Shown: in pieces, positions 49,341-63,500 of the stretch
How positions within the stretch are numbered: position 1 is the stretch's first letter
Layout of the letters: each line of letters begins with the position of its first letter
NCBI GenBank assembly: GCA_018881555.1
Contig: JACAXG010000014.1
Location: 11,775,803 to 11,839,802 of the forward strand
Length of the DNA stretch: 64,000 nt
Origin: Amblyornis subalaris
Taxonomy: Eukaryota; Chordata; Aves; Passeriformes; Ptilonorhynchidae
Direction of reading: 5' to 3'
The notes under the pieces: generated by a model
Seen by the model: only the letters and a program-made list of their open reading frames with translations
Databases searched by the model: none
Told to the model about the DNA's origin: nothing
Position numbers and translations under genes: made by a program

Positions 49341-49349
49341 TACCTTTTT

Positions 49350-52300
49350 GAGCACGTAAAAGTGTATGTGGTAAATCCACGTTGGCATTTCTCAAGCGCC
49401 TTTCCAGCAGATCACGTATAGGCGCTGTGGTAAAAGCCCAGTGTAAATTGTGACATTCATCTGTTCGTGGGGCTGCTCCAAGCACACCCGTTATCCCAAA
49501 TCCTAAGATGCAATTATGGTTGAGTGAGACTCTGCTTAGCTACTAGAGCCAGGTTCATTCAGTACACAGAGAAAGTTGCCTTTTTATTTTCCATTTATCA
49601 TTTCTTATTCCCATGTAGACATTCAGGTGGGTCTCACAAAAATTCATTTCAGGTTGGAGAAGCTAGATAAACTGGGTACCAGTTTTTCTGTAGGGCTTGG
49701 TGTTCCTGGTGTCAGGAATCTAAATCTCTGCCTTTTGGACCAAATGTGGTGACAAGCACACAGCCCCTCTTTAGGCACTACTACAAACACATGCCCAGGC
49801 AGCTTCTTTGCCAATCCACACTGGACAAGCCTTTGCCAGAGATGGGATCAGGACATGGATCACTTCACCCAGCTCTCCTGTAGCAGTAGGCAAGGAGTCC
49901 TGCCTCAGCTGACACCATCTGTTCCTCTTACTGGACCATTTTCTTTACCATTCCAATTAGTTTAAATTGGCATCACAGAACAGTTCCCTCACACATGCAC
50001 TTTGTGAGAATTCAAAGAAAGCAAATGCAGGAATCTCNGTAGTCCCCAAACCACTTGTAATCAACTTCTCACAAACAGTGAGAAACACCAGGAGACTCCC
50101 ATTGCAATGCCAGTGACAACAGAGCAACACCACACGTGTTTATTTAAATATATTACAGATATTGCTACAAACAAGGCGTTCNAAGTGCTACAGATGCACA
50201 AGGGGGCAATCACCCATTATTTCTGCCTGATCCTGGCCTTACAATCCCCATCCTGATTAAATTACTGAGGGTAGGATTATCAGCAGGATAATCAGATGCA
50301 GTGTCTAATCTGGATAACCCAGTATTACTGGGCCTCACGACACAGGATTTCACTGACCACCCAGCCAGGGCATTCCAGAGCATTACATCTCATTTCCACC
50401 ACTTAAAGGATTCAAACACCCTAGAGACTTGTGCAGAGGGGAAAGCTAAGAAACANACTGACATTTTCAGTCAAATGCAGTAGAGTTTGCGTAACTACTG
50501 CGTTTCCAAGAGCCCCCACAACCAGCACAACCAGGATTTCAGAGCAATCACTTATCTGAACATCTTACTGTGTATTTACAGGCTTCAGAATCGACACCTT
50601 TGGTTTTTAATAAAGCCTCAAGTTCTCAACCCATCTATTAGGAGCAGCTACATGCAGCTTCATCTGTCTCAAAGCAATGGCACTGTCCAAATAGCTCTTT
50701 TTGGTCTGGATACCTCCCTCGACCCTCCTCCACGCTTTCCGTTTCCTTGGCCTTAGCCTTGCCAAATAACATATGTGCTTGTAGGCAGCCACGAAACCTC
50801 CTGAGAGGGAGATCCTGAGGATAGGGACAAGTTCTGGAAATAAGAATTTTCTTATACTTGGAGGATTTCAATATCTCAATTGTCAAAATTTCTTGCTTTT
50901 CACCTGCATGTAATTGCTCACCCCCAGTCTAGCTTCCCCTCAGCCAAGGCTTTCCTCCCCATGGTTCTATAAGTTTCTTATTCTGGAACAGAAGGTAGGA
51001 GCTCAGTGATGCTCTGAAAAGAAGATCCAGCTTTGGGAATCTGAACTTGCTTAGCTCTCATTGCACAGCAAGCAGGGTTTTTGTTCAGTAACAAAATGGC
51101 CTGGATAGGGCACAAAGACAGAAAATGAACCTGATCTTTCACCTAGTCCTCCATTGTTCACAGACAGCATGAGAGGGTATTTTAAAATCTCTTCTGATGA
51201 TCTGCACAGCCTGAACTCCTGTTCTGCTCAAAAAAATGAAACACTTAGAGGCTTTCATCACCTTATCAAAGTCTCTAGTGGCCCCTGCCTGCCCTCCTAT
51301 GAAGAGTTTGATCTCCTTTTAGGAAGACGATAAAGCTGTCCTTGAGCAAAGCTGCTTTTCAGTGAAGTATTGTGCTGGTTTTGTGAGAACATCAGACACC
51401 TCCANGTGTCCCTCAAACATGTATCCCTCAATAGTTGCAGCTCAGATTTTTTCCAAGCAGCTCACAGAAAATAGACTGTAGGCATCTGACGTCTGTTTGA
51501 AGGGCATGTTAAAATGTGCTTCATGGAAGAGATGTCTAGATTACATTTCTGATGCTGCATAACTGTGTGGGTCCATCTTATCTCCAATTACAAGGGCAAA
51601 TAGGAAAAAGAGGACTGGGAAGGAAGAAGTTGAGCTGAGAACAGATGAAAACAGTGCTGGCTGCCTTCAGTTCATATTCACTGCCAAAAGCAAGGTCGTG
51701 CAATACTATCTCCCTGCATTGTTAAAAATCTCAAAGGTAAAAGGGCACTTTCCTTTCAAGAATAAAAATGGCTGCATGAAACGATCTTATCTCCCACCAG
51801 GGATGATGACTTGTTACTCAGGATAACCACATCCTCCAGCAATTATAAAAATCCACAAGATCTGGAGCATCACTGCTGATTTAGCTCATTTCCATACAGA
51901 AATCAACAGTCCTCATTCACTAAGCATCAAGAATGGGAAACAGGAACAGCAGCTGGCTGACTCAGACACCAAGAAGGGAACACATTTATAGTGAGAATGT
52001 TCATTATACATTTATACACATCAGGTAAAACACATCAGAGTAGATAAAGAAGCACCCTTCCCATTAGATTTTCATATGCAACCAGCGGCTGGAATCTAGA
52101 AAAGAGAAACCCCCATTCTGTCACCTGTAATGGAAACTGGTAGGTAAAGGCAGTTGTTAGAGCCTCGTAGGAGGGAGAGCACAGGAGAAAGATGATGGTG
52201 ACTTTTCTTTTCTTACTCTATCATTAAAATTCCGAAATTGAGAATTCTGACTTCTGCCCATTTCCACTGATGTGCTACTCAGGCTATGCAGAGAGCAATG

Positions 52301-54880
52301 ACAATGAACCTCCCACCTGGCTGAGAGACTTGTCTGAAATTCTTACTTCAGGGCCAACAGAATGAGCCTCTCCAGCACTTGGTGGATTTGCTTCTTTGGA
52401 ATTTTGTTTGCATTTTTAACAAGCCACCCGTAGGGAAACTTTCCCTTGGGTCCACAGCCTCAAGATGGGTCACATGAGGGCTTCACTAAGAGATCAGACA
52501 GCAACTGCTCTCAGCTCCATGACTAGGATCAGAAGAGATGGACAGTATAACCAGACCCCTTAGCTATGCACACAGGCAAGGAGAGCTGTAACAACGGGAT
52601 AGGAATTGTGGTCTAAACAATACTTCTCTGAGCCATACCTTTGTTTTTTTAAGGTAGAGAAATGAGGTGGTGTAGCATGGTGAGGAATTAAAGCCTTTAA
52701 AATACCACAAGCCAAAATCAGGCTGCATTGCACAGTTTCAGCTTTTAAAAATCTGGAGACTCTGAGGAGGCAATAAGGACTTAGAGAACACAGCCTGGAA
52801 CACTTGTGCGTTAGCATTATAAAGTACACCTGTGCTCTGCTGATGACTCTCATATTCCTTGGGGCAGTGAAGTCACTACTGCAAGTGTTTCGGGCAGGGA
52901 TAGTCCAAAGTCAACCTGCAGGCAACACACTCTTCAAGTAAGGAAATAACCAAGCTACTGAATTTCCTTGGTCAAGAGAGTTTAGCTGTGTTCCTAGCTG
53001 GGGCAACCTCCCAGCTTCGCAGCAGGCACCCTGCAAAGCGAACAGCCCCTGAGCCCAAGCACCCAGCCAGAGCAGAAATAGGGCTCACACACATACCTGC
53101 GCCCAAACTGTGTCCAGGTGAGCACCCGGAGCACAAACACAAAGCACATGGACCACAACACTTTGCAGGTTCCCTCAACTCACAGTGTAAAAGAATGCAC
53201 CTTCCCAGCAATTTGAAACATAAGCCAAGGGAACACTTCACNTTCCCTCCCTAACACCTCACAAGGGCTTACAGCCACTGATAAGTACCTGATAATGTCC
53301 ACCTTCCTAGTGATAGCAGCAAACAAAGCTGACTGTGTGCCAGGATATGGCCTTTCTTTCCAAAGTGACCACACAATTCCCCACAGAGGGAAAAGGGCAG
53401 GAACTGCTGGCTCAGCAGTGTTACCGCACNGGGAACCAACAGCTTCAAACAACTCAAGCCCAGCAGGATTTCGAACACCTTTTGCCTTCAAGATCAAGCA
53501 GATCTTTCCTGTTCAGCTCTCCCCAAACCAGACTCCTCCANGGAGCACATTTGCAAGGCATTCACACTAGCTTCTTGTTTTGTTTCCATCATCCTTTCCT
53601 AGGGAAAGAGCAGGCAGCAGGACAGTTGCTGCTTCAAATTCCCGGAACATTGCCTCAGGCTCTCTAGGCACCCCAGCTCCTGGCNTACACAAGCAAACCC
53701 TGGCCTTTCATCTTACTCAGCTCACAAAGTTGCTCAGACCTCTGCTGTAATCTCTAGATAAGAGGAAATGGAAAAGTGAGAAAGGCAAGCACTACCTNCC
53801 ACCAAAATGAGAGTTCACCTTTTCCACCATTTCACAGCTCAAGATCTATGCCCTTTGTAACCACAGGGTCTGCCTGAAGCTCCTCAGGGGCCAGGCTCAG
53901 GACACAGAGCTGCTTTTTACATTATGCACAGATTCACACTAGTACAACATAAAGGCTCACTTACTCCTCAGTCCATCGCTGACCTTCCTCTGCCTGCAGC
54001 CCCCATCCAGTCAGCCCCCAGAGCACGGAGACCCAGCAACATAACCCTCCTGCTGTCCCCTTTTGCTTCTTTATAACCTTGCTCTGCCTCATGGCTGCTA
54101 ATGCCCCTCACCTGGGCTGCTGCTGTGCCCAGCCTTGCTGAGCAGTCATTTCCCTGTGCTGGGACCAGCTGGGAAGGGCAAGCCTTTCCAGGCACAACCA
54201 TGGCCAGGTGTGCCACNAAGGTCAGGCCCTGCAGAAAGAAATAAGAAAACTAAGGGGATTTTTCTCCTTCTATTCCANTTTTCTGTGTGTGATAGAGGGA
54301 GAAGGAGGTCAGTGCTGCAATTGCTCCAGCTTACAGATGGAATAAGACGGTGATCCCAGACCCTCAGGGCCTGCCTGTCATAACANTGGTCTCCCTCCAC
54401 GTGTCAGCTGTGTGTTCAGAGCAAATGAATTGGCCTTTAGGCTGANCACATTCCGGGTCCAGCCTCTGGCACTCGTGGGGACATGCAGCCCCTGTTAATC
54501 TGGTGTGAGCAGCAGGTTCTCAGCTCCACGGGCAGTCAGGTCCAGCTTCAGGCTGAGTGGCTGCTTAGTGGCTGAGGATGCTGGATGCAGCACGGGGGTG
54601 CTCAGGAGCTACACAGGAGGATGTAACAGCCCTGCATTAGTTCTGCCTGAGAGCTGAGTCAGGGACATGTGTGCCTGCTTTGGTCTGAATCAAGACAGGA
54701 GTTGGTAGGCACTAATGAGCACCTANTGAGATGAGGAGGGCAGAACCCAGCGAGCTGTGTCCTGATAGGCTTAGAAATAGCCCAGGATAGCCCACCTGTC
54801 CTCGAGTGTGTGGGCAACAGACATTTGTCCTAGAAAAAGAGGTGCTCTTTTCTTAATTTTGGCTGCTTCTACCCTCTGCA
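49350..54880. other. Non-coding stretch right of CpG island 2
   Basis: Unique sequence of moderate composition. Open frames are short and resemble nothing known. I see no named repeat family, RNA gene or exon with both splice signals and a coding signature. Confidence 0.5.
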
Positions 54881-54891
54881 GTTTCAGCAAC

Positions 54892-54904
54892 TTTTTTTTT
54901 TTTT
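54892..54904. repeat. T13 homopolymer
   Basis: Thirteen consecutive T residues are followed within 20 bases by an A8 run on the same strand (around 54925-54932). This is low-complexity sequence. It could be the reverse-complement tail of a degraded retroposed copy, but no body is recognised. Confidence 0.85.
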
Positions 54905-54909
54905 CCCAT

Positions 54910-57630
54910 AAGATACACAAACTACAAAAAAAATACAGGAAATACTGGGAATTATGTAGGAAATAGAGGAGTCAATCCTGTTTCCTTGCTTGTTTGAGCA
55001 GGTGTGCTCTCTGGTGAGCATTAAGGTTTGCATAAGGAACATTAGAGCTGCACTTAACAGTTTCAGCTGCTGCATTTCCGCTATCGATTGCCACCATTCA
55101 AGCCCAGCTTTAATGCCTGACAGCAGACATAAGCTATGAGGCAGCTATGTCCCTGCTGGGAGCAATGATATATTATCACTCTCTTCAAATGAACCTGGAG
55201 AAGTACTATATATATTTAACAGAAATTCCTGTCTCTATCNGGCTGCAAAGGAATTTCAGTGGTTGCAGAAGTGCAAACAAACATAATCTCTCTGTGACTA
55301 GACTGAAAATCAGGTACTAAAAGTGAGTTACGCATACAGGAGATTATTTTACAAACACATTAATTAATTCATGTTGCTATTCTGTCCTCATGTCCCTCTC
55401 TTGACCTTTTGAATTCAGGTTGGCAAACGTGGACATTGGCTGAAGTACTGTGTGTAAAATGGACAACAGTAGATATCTTGCCCATCATCACCCTAACCTC
55501 AAAATGATGTNTTTTCTTGCCAGATGTGTGATGGGACAAGACCACGGGCAGATGAGATGATAAGGTGATTTCAGTAAGAACTGGAATTCCGGCTGCAATT
55601 CTGCCGNGAGACATTACTTAGCTTTGAAGGCACGTGGAATGTTTCCCATCTGGCAAATGCCGTGCGGCTGAGAGATACCCGAGCCGGCTCTAAAGGAGCT
55701 CTTCCCAGAAATGGGAGCTGCTTGAGGTCTCATCAGTGCCACGGAAGGAGAGAGCGGGTCAGTGCAGGGCTGCCTCGCCTGGGAGAGCTGGGCCGGTCCC
55801 GCATGGGGCTGGGCTCTTCAGGTGCTGGATGTCTCCAGAAAAAGCCCCAGGTCTTGTCTCCAAGCCAAGCAAAGAGCACTGGGAGGGGTGGCCAGACACA
55901 CCTCATCTCCTCCCGGCTGTCAATGGCCCTTGGCTNCCGGACAGAGCATTCGGGCTCACAGGGTGCCTTGTTCAGGAGGGTGCTCAGTGAGAGAGTGATA
56001 ACTATTGAAGGAGAAATGGCGTTTGGATATTGAGGACCTTTTTGCAGTCAGGTCAGAGGAGTACATGTGGTTACACTGGGCCCAGGCAGCCGCTGAGGTG
56101 AGTTATTATATGACAGTGGCATTAAACAAGTATGTGGAGGGACCAGGTCTGTGCCAGCAAGCACCAGCGATGCTGGAGGGGCGTGAGTCAGATGTCTAAA
56201 TACCTTGCTGGTCCCTTAGACCTCAGATCTGATTGCACAAACAGTCATATTAACTCAGTTCTTTGTGATAAATGAATCCCACCCCAGTCATAAACCACAG
56301 CAATCCATAACCCCTCAGCTTAGTGCAAAGATTAGTTTCATTCTTCAAGGCAGGTGCAGCTGCACAGCTGCAGTGACTCATGCCTGGAATGAAAGGTGAG
56401 CAGTCCACAGGATGTGGGACAGCTGTGAACCGAGGAGACACAACCACCCTGACCTCCCGACTGCCCTGCTGGGCTGAACCCAGAGCCCATCACAGGGAGG
56501 GGCAGCTGTAGCTGTCCCCAACACCCCCAGACCACANCTGAGACCTCTCCTGAGTGTGCACAGGTGTGAAGGCATGGAGGGCAGGAAAGGCAAACCAGGC
56601 AGGACCCTGGTCTGCAAACACCATGAAGATCTCCTGGCACATTGTATGGGAGTTACTGAACATGCCTCATCCTCACACTGTTGCACTGTACTGGCTTCTT
56701 TTTAATTTGAGACGAAAGTATCAAGGTGAGAAACACTTCACAGACATCTTCACTGTTCAGGAGAATTTTTAAGACATTGATATAAGAAAAAACTAGAAGA
56801 CTAAGAGCCCAAGGCTTATCTGACCTATGCATCCACACACAAACCACTGCTGTGCCTGGTGCTTAATGGAGCAGTCACACATGGGTTGGTGTTTGCCTCC
56901 AAGACTGCATCTTTCCAAAGTTATCACAGCTGTATAGACAGAATAAAACTCCTTCCAAGCAGAGCACAACAAAGTAAGGTTCCTTGTGAGTTGGCATCTG
57001 GGCAGGAAATCTGAGGCTACCACAACATTATAACTGATCGTGTGAAGCTCTTTTTCACTCTTGGCTCTGCTCTGGGGAAAGGCTGTGCACAATGTACTGC
57101 TTTTTAGGTGTTTTGGGTTTTTTTTCCCACCCTTTTCCTCTTGAGCTATTATTCAGAAATGGCTTTCAAACTCGAGCACTGACTGTATTCAATCAGCTTC
57201 ACAATGGTGCATAGCAGTGCAATCACAGGTGCCAGCATGCAGGTACTGCTCCCACACCCTGGAGCCTCACTCCAGCCCTCCACACAGCCACACTGCTGAG
57301 TTTCCACCTGCTCAATGAGCTGGAAAGTTAACAGGCTGGAGGGTTTGCTCAGTTTCCTCCATATCTTGCTTTTCCTTGGGAGAGCGTGATTTCTCTGCGT
57401 GCTGGACCAGTATGCCCCTGCAGCTTGGGCAGCTCTGTGTGTCAGAACAACCACCAGTGCCTCTGAATTATTTACTCCAACTCACATGAACTTGCTTTTC
57501 TCTCCCTTTTTTTGCCCAGTCACCATGGTGCTTGCTGCTCCANGAGTAAGCTGGAGAGACAGATGACACAGACGATGAAGTCGTGCTAGGTGATTATAAC
57601 AAAATATGACAAGGCATTTATGCAGCTCCA
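54910..57630. other. Non-coding stretch, no gene recognised
   Basis: Unique sequence, with a locally GC-richer patch at about 55650-55990 that has scattered CpGs but is too weak for an island. A candidate 50-base exon on the plus strand (56048-56097) is described as an observation. No repeat family is recognised. Confidence 0.45.
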
Positions 57631-57639
57631 TTCNGCAGC

Positions 57640-57659
57640 ATTTCATTTCATTTCATTTG
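57640..57659 (+). repeat. Short ATTTC pentanucleotide microsatellite
   Basis: Three ATTTC units are followed by ATTTG, and an N sits 6 bases before the run. Such pentanucleotide runs can vary in length. This one is short. Confidence 0.8.
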
Positions 57660-57669
57660 AGTTCATTAC

Positions 57670-60285
57670 TGTGTAGCAGAACACCTCTGGAGAGTTTATT
57701 TAAAGNTGGAGGGGGAATGGGGCAGGCTGGGTGCAGTGGCAAAACAGACTGGAGGAACCAGCTGAGCCACACTTCTTTCCATACCTCCTGGTGTGCTGGN
57801 TTTCACGTGCTGCCTTCAGTGGGTTTTGATGCTGAAAAGAGCCATGCCTTGTGGAAAGAATGAGTGAGGAACTACTTTGTACTACTGACCTGGTAACATA
57901 GGCCTTGGTGGACTTGTCAGTCCTTAGTCACAATGGGCTGGTGGGATTCAAGACAGCTGGGTTCCATTTCTAAAGTCTCCTTTAACTGATGGGCTTGTGC
58001 TTTTTTCTAGAAATTTTCTGTAATGACTTTCCACCATTGTTCCCTCCATTTTATTTAGCAGCAGAGATGATGTTACTACAACCAGCTCAAGTATTNCACA
58101 AGATAACATCTATGTGTCCACAGCAGTCCAGGGGTTAAANACAACACTTGTCAATTCCAGTTTTGCCACTACTAATTAACAAAATAATGTAATGAATATA
58201 GCATTGTGTACATCAAGCAGGATCAGCCAGAACCATTAGCAAACAGAGGAAACCTCTGGGAGAAGCTAAATGAAGGTTGCAGCTTTGAGTTTTTTCTTCT
58301 TACAGCTCTTTTGCCTGTTATGGGATGTTAGAAAGTGTGCATCTGGAGGTGGACCAGACATGCTCTGGAGCCTAAACATCAAACCCACNAGTGTCAGTGA
58401 TTTTGACTGTAGTGGTGGCTGAACTCCACAACTGAAGTGACGCCTCAAAGTTCTGTATAAGTAATTAATAATTGAGGAAGATTTGGAGGATCCTCACAGG
58501 ATAATCACAGCTGAATGCACATGCACTGGACACCATGGGAGGTAGAGGAGAAACATGTCCCTTGCAGAGGCAGTTGCTGGTCCTTGTTCTCATTCCCATT
58601 CCTGTGCATTACTTAACATGGCTGCAATGGTGTAAGACGTGGTGAAGAGCCTTGCAGGCACTGCGTGTTTCCCTAAATGATCAGGGAGGCACAGGAGTCA
58701 CTGGACTCACTGCAGGCTTTTCCTGAGGGCCAGCTTTGCCAGGTAAGATCCAGCCTCACTTCCTGATAACTCCACAAAGGGTTTCTTATCATAGAAGCTA
58801 CNACCAGTTGCTGCAGCTATGGTGGCGTTGCAGAGATGGGGTTCAGTGCAAGGAGAGTGTCCTCAACCACTCCAGCTCTGCCATCCTGGCTGGGTCAGTC
58901 CTGAGACAGCTCTGGTCTCCACCCCTCATGGTGGCAGAAGAGTCCCAGTGGCTGTCAGGGACAGTGGCTGCTACGTGACATGCGTAAGCTCTGAGACACA
59001 AGGGTGCCTTTATGGTGGCATGAGTCGTGGAGACTGCTCCTGGTCACTGNANAAGTCACNGTGCTGGTGGGAAAGGTTAGACTTNGCNGTGGCCTCCCTG
59101 CAGGAAGGATTTTCTTCTCCAGGCTGTTTCAGATCACCCAGGTGGAGTTGTCTCTTGACGTGTCAGCTGTAGGAAGCTGTCCCCTGGCCTGCCATCATCG
59201 GCATTTGCAGACCCAGCGTGTACCCTTCAAACACTACCAGCCNAAGTCTGCTCCGAGAGCACAGACTTCAGTCAGGAGCAGACTTACCCTGCAAGGGGAT
59301 GCTGAAGGTTGAAGACTGGTTTGCACAAAAGCACCTCGGCATTTATTCTGTGATCAGCTGCAGCCCGCAAAAGTGGCAATTAATATACTGTGTGCGTAAG
59401 CCTTGGCACGCAGGAGGAGGACACAAAAGGTCACTAGTCCTTCATGAAAAATGCCCATTCCTTTCTTTGCACAGTTCTGTGGCGAATTGGCTGAACAAAT
59501 CATAAAACCCTCTCCCCGTCCTATCAATGTCATGGTAGGGCATAAGCAATAGGGGGACCTGGAGACAAAGCCATTAATGAGTGAAGTGCCTAACATCCTA
59601 GGCCAAAGCTATGATTTGTAGCCACTGAAGTGGACAAAAGCAGCTCATCTCCCTCCTCTCCACCTCCCCAAAATAAAGCTAAAACAAAGGTGTCAGAGGG
59701 GTTGAGAATCAGGGAGAAAAGTGGCTGTTTGGGCTCTATATTCACTTTGCACTGGAGCTTGCTTGACTTCAGAATCACATACCATGTCTTCTGTGTGCCT
59801 AGCAAGANGACCTCAGTCATGTCTTCCATATTGATATTCCTAACACAAAAAAACTGAGGGAAGGACAGGACTGAGTCAGTTTGAAGAGAGCCTGATGCCC
59901 CCGATATGCNCCCACATCTCTGCCTGGCAAATCAGGCTGTCTGGAGACTGAATGAGACTGTGTTCCTCTACCACAGAAGGCCAGTAAGATAAAAATAACC
60001 CCCAAAAGCCTACATTCAGCCTGGAAGCACAGTGCTGAGCCAGGGACAATGATAATAGGAAAACACAATAGTTCCTCAGAGCAGCCCTAAAATAATAGAT
60101 TATAAATGGCAAAGGGGGAGGAGAAGGGAGTGAGGGCTATTTTATCACTATTCTAAAAGCATTCAGAGGAAATAAATTTGGATTCACCTGACAGAGAGTT
60201 CTCGAAAGCCAATGTGCTAAATATAATGCTGAATTTCCCTAAACCCAAAGCATCTCAGCAAGAGTCCCTTGGCCAGGGTGCTCTT
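57670..60285. other. Non-coding stretch with a cluster of ambiguous bases
   Basis: Unique sequence with no recognised gene. Five Ns fall within 39 bases (59050, 59052, 59060, 59085, 59088), far denser than elsewhere in the window. Confidence 0.5.
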
Positions 60286-60289
60286 TTGC

Positions 60290-60500
60290 CCCCCTCTCCC
60301 TGTTTAGCCTTTGCCCCATGATGGTTATTTGCCTTTCTGGAGAGCTTAATCAGGAGCTATTAGAGACAGTCTCTCTCTAAGCTNTATAATGTTAAAAGTC
60401 CATTAGCTCACCCCAAGAAAGGCTGGCAGGAGGGAGATGATGTACTTGCTGAAGTTGAACAAGCTATTTGCATGCTGAATACTTCTAATCACTGAGCAAT
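60290..60500. promoter_or_regulatory. Candidate enhancer block with octamer
   Basis: The stretch contains ATTTGCAT at 60466-60473 (octamer) and GAGCTTAATCAGGAGC near 60341. The surroundings are unique and not coding. The motif mix recalls the block at 32.9-33.3 kb. Inference from motifs only. Confidence 0.25.
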
Positions 60501-60509
60501 GCCAGGAGA

Positions 60510-63500
60510 ATGTGAACATTACTACACTCAGCTGCCCAGTGACCTTTCAAACACACTTNATACAAGAGAAAGTGGCAAAACCTATCCAGCACTGAACCCA
60601 CAGAAAAGGACATATTGATATTTTTAAGCAATTCTAGGCACTGACAATGCACACCTTTAAAATTTTTTTATGAGGAATAATCATGAGTAAAGTCTACCTT
60701 CCTTTTNCTCTGCCACATTCACTTGCAGTGTGCATGGCCACTTGCATTATGCATGGGTTAATAAAATANGACAAATGTCTGCTTACTTTTGGTCTGACCA
60801 CAATCAGCTTTACCCAGCAAAGTGCACACGCTTTAAGTGTATTTTCAAGTCTCCCAATGAAATTTAATGGGATTTGGGCCTGTCCTGTGACCCTCCAGCC
60901 CCAGCCACCGCCTCCTGGACACNACTGGTCTGAAGTTGCCATGTGCATTCATCACCATACAGCAAGCAGATTGGTGAGACAGCTAAATAAACCTTTGTTA
61001 CAGACAAGTTTTCAGAGGCTGCAGCTGAGTGGAGCCAGGTTAAGGCACAGTCACAGCCTCTGGAGAGCAGAACAATGTGACCTTCTGGAATCTCTGGCTT
61101 TTTAAACCTTTTAAGTAGTCATTCTTCCCTGTCTCCCCAGATTCACCAGAAAAGTTAAACTGATTGGAGACCACTAGCTGTGGGTGGATTCTTGGCACTG
61201 GGACAGCATCTTGTGCAGAGCCAGCCGCCCTGTACTTGTTTTGGAACATTGCCTGCAGAGAGTTTGGGCATCATTTCATGTGGCCACAATGCTGGCCACC
61301 TCATGGCAAGAGTGACTGCCACCTTTCGNTGCCTGTTTCAGTCACTGATCTGTCAATTTGTAGCAGACACAAGCCTGTCTCACAGTCCTCCATGAGGAGA
61401 CCAAGCAGAGGAAGGGCACAGAGCTCGGGTGTCCAGCCCAGAACCACCACAGCTGCCAAAAGAAGGTTGCTTTCCACTGGAACAAGGCAATCAGGAAAAG
61501 TCCAAGAATTTAGATCAAAATTAGCTCTATTTCTCACAGTGACAGAATGACAACAGAAAAGACAGACTACTAAAAACCAGCTCTTTCAGAGGCTTTTGTG
61601 GACTGGCTTCTATTTTGGGCAGTGCATGGTTAAAATCCTGCAGGTATTTTGCTGCAAAGAGTGACTCTGATGCTCAGCTGTAGTTTTCTGTTAGAGTACC
61701 AACATTTCTCCAGGCTAAAGTATTGGAATATGTGCAGAAACCAATTTATCACAGCCAGACAAAAGTGACTGAGGCTTCACATAACATGCTTGAAGGAGCA
61801 GAGACTGCAGGCTTACACAAATCTCTTGGTCTGTTGTTCCCTTCTGCTTTAAAATGAGTTCCCCTCCCAGTACAGCACAGACAGTAATCCCCCTCTAGCT
61901 GGTGGTTTTGTCACCTCTGCAGCAGCTCAGGTGTCCCCCCTGAAGAAGTGACAGCTTTTTCAGCATCTCCCAGAACTTACAACAACTGGAACCAGTCAAA
62001 TTAGCTGCTCCTCCCATTGTGCTACTGGCCAGAAGACCTATGGAAAGAGCAAAAGCAAAAGCATGTTCCAAGAGTAGGACAAGAGCCAGGATGCGCAAGG
62101 AGGATCCGACTGGGAAGTGGAAGTGGAGCCTCTGAAGGGCACTTTTTCTTCCTCCCTGCCCTTCTGATGCCTCAAAGCCAGACCCCCTTGGCTGGGACTC
62201 CCTCCCTGTTAACTCTGTAGGAGCCAGTAATAGGCAGACTCACAAAGGAGACCTCCTACATGCAGCCAGCCCCTCACTAACTGTCCCTGTCCTTTTGAAG
62301 CATCACTCATGACAGGGAGAAGCCAGCAGGAAGGTGGCTAATGGGCAAAAGCAAGAAAAAAGAAATCTTATCTGCCATAGCAGTGGGTGCAGAACTGAAG
62401 CTCCCATGGAGACACTGGCTCACAGCACTGACTTATCTCCTCCTGACGTCAGCAGGGAAGATGCCTACACAGCTAATTTAAAGCAAATTCCGTCTTATTC
62501 CAGTGTTTGTCAGATTGGCCAAGTCTCTAACCCCATGGGGCTGAGTGCTCTAAAATGCTTGTGTGAATGACTTTCAAGAATTCCCTAACAGGAAAAGCAT
62601 CATGGTCCCCTTGAAACTTGCAAGGAGGAGTAAAGAGTAAAAAGGTCATTGGTATCTAAACCCACTGACTACTTTGAAATCCCACACAGAGACCTCTGTG
62701 CTTCACAAATCTGTCCCAGCATATACTCAAAGGCAAGAGGGGACAACAGGAGAGGAAGAAAATAGTCTTCAGTGTTCTCTGAAATAAAAAACACGTCACC
62801 TCTCTGGGCTGGCAGCCTGCTTCCTTAAGTTGAACTATAGCATGAACAGAAGAGCAAATACTAGACAGACACAAATGTACTGCAGATTAGGATTCTGCCT
62901 CCACGCAAGACAGATGATCCAGGTAGAGGATACAATGTTCTTGCAAACCTACCTGGAAAACTGTGTTTCAGTCCAGGAAAACGCCAAGCCTCCGCTCCCC
63001 CACAAAAAACCCTCAACACACACAATGCAGGAAGAACAAGGTGGATACTTTTCAAAATGTTTTTTAATTAAAACCAAAAAAAGGAGCACACACCAGAGCT
63101 TGACATGGGCTAGTCAAACTGCTGGTCACCAGGATGTTGAACTGGCATGAGGAAGGCTGTGTTTCTGCATATCTCAGGAGCACTGGCACAGACAATGGGA
63201 CTCCAGGGAGAGTACTCTGCCTGCCAGGCTACTGCTGCTTTGTGCTGAGCAGATTTCTCAGGTGGTGATTGAAAACTTCATCCTGCAGCCCAGACTCTTC
63301 TTTCAACAAACAGAAGTCCCAAAGACTGGGGAAAAAACCATTTTGACAAATCTGCATTTTCCAAGCACTTCTGGAGAGGATTCCCAGTTGTTTCTCCTGC
63401 CTCCCCCAGGCAGGTTACACAGGTTTACTTGGAGACTCATCTTTGGCAATAGCCACACAGGTAGGACCCAGTTCTGCTTCACTGAAGTCAATCCATGTCC

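Noticed and set aside
48763..49485. Minus-strand 240-codon frame through CpG island 2
   Set aside because: It starts outside the island, contains an ambiguous codon, and shows only Arg/Ala/Gly-rich sequence typical of GC-rich shadows.
54320..54350. CTTACAGATGGAATAAGAC as a fourth MIR relic
   Set aside because: Only the short ACAGATGG word fits. The flanks do not follow the MIR order, as they do at the three accepted sites.
63465..63500. Phrase CACTGAAGTCAAT, similar to a widespread amniote repeat
   Set aside because: Only about 13 bases match, and related phrases near 2580 and 24830 are equally short. That is too little to name an element.
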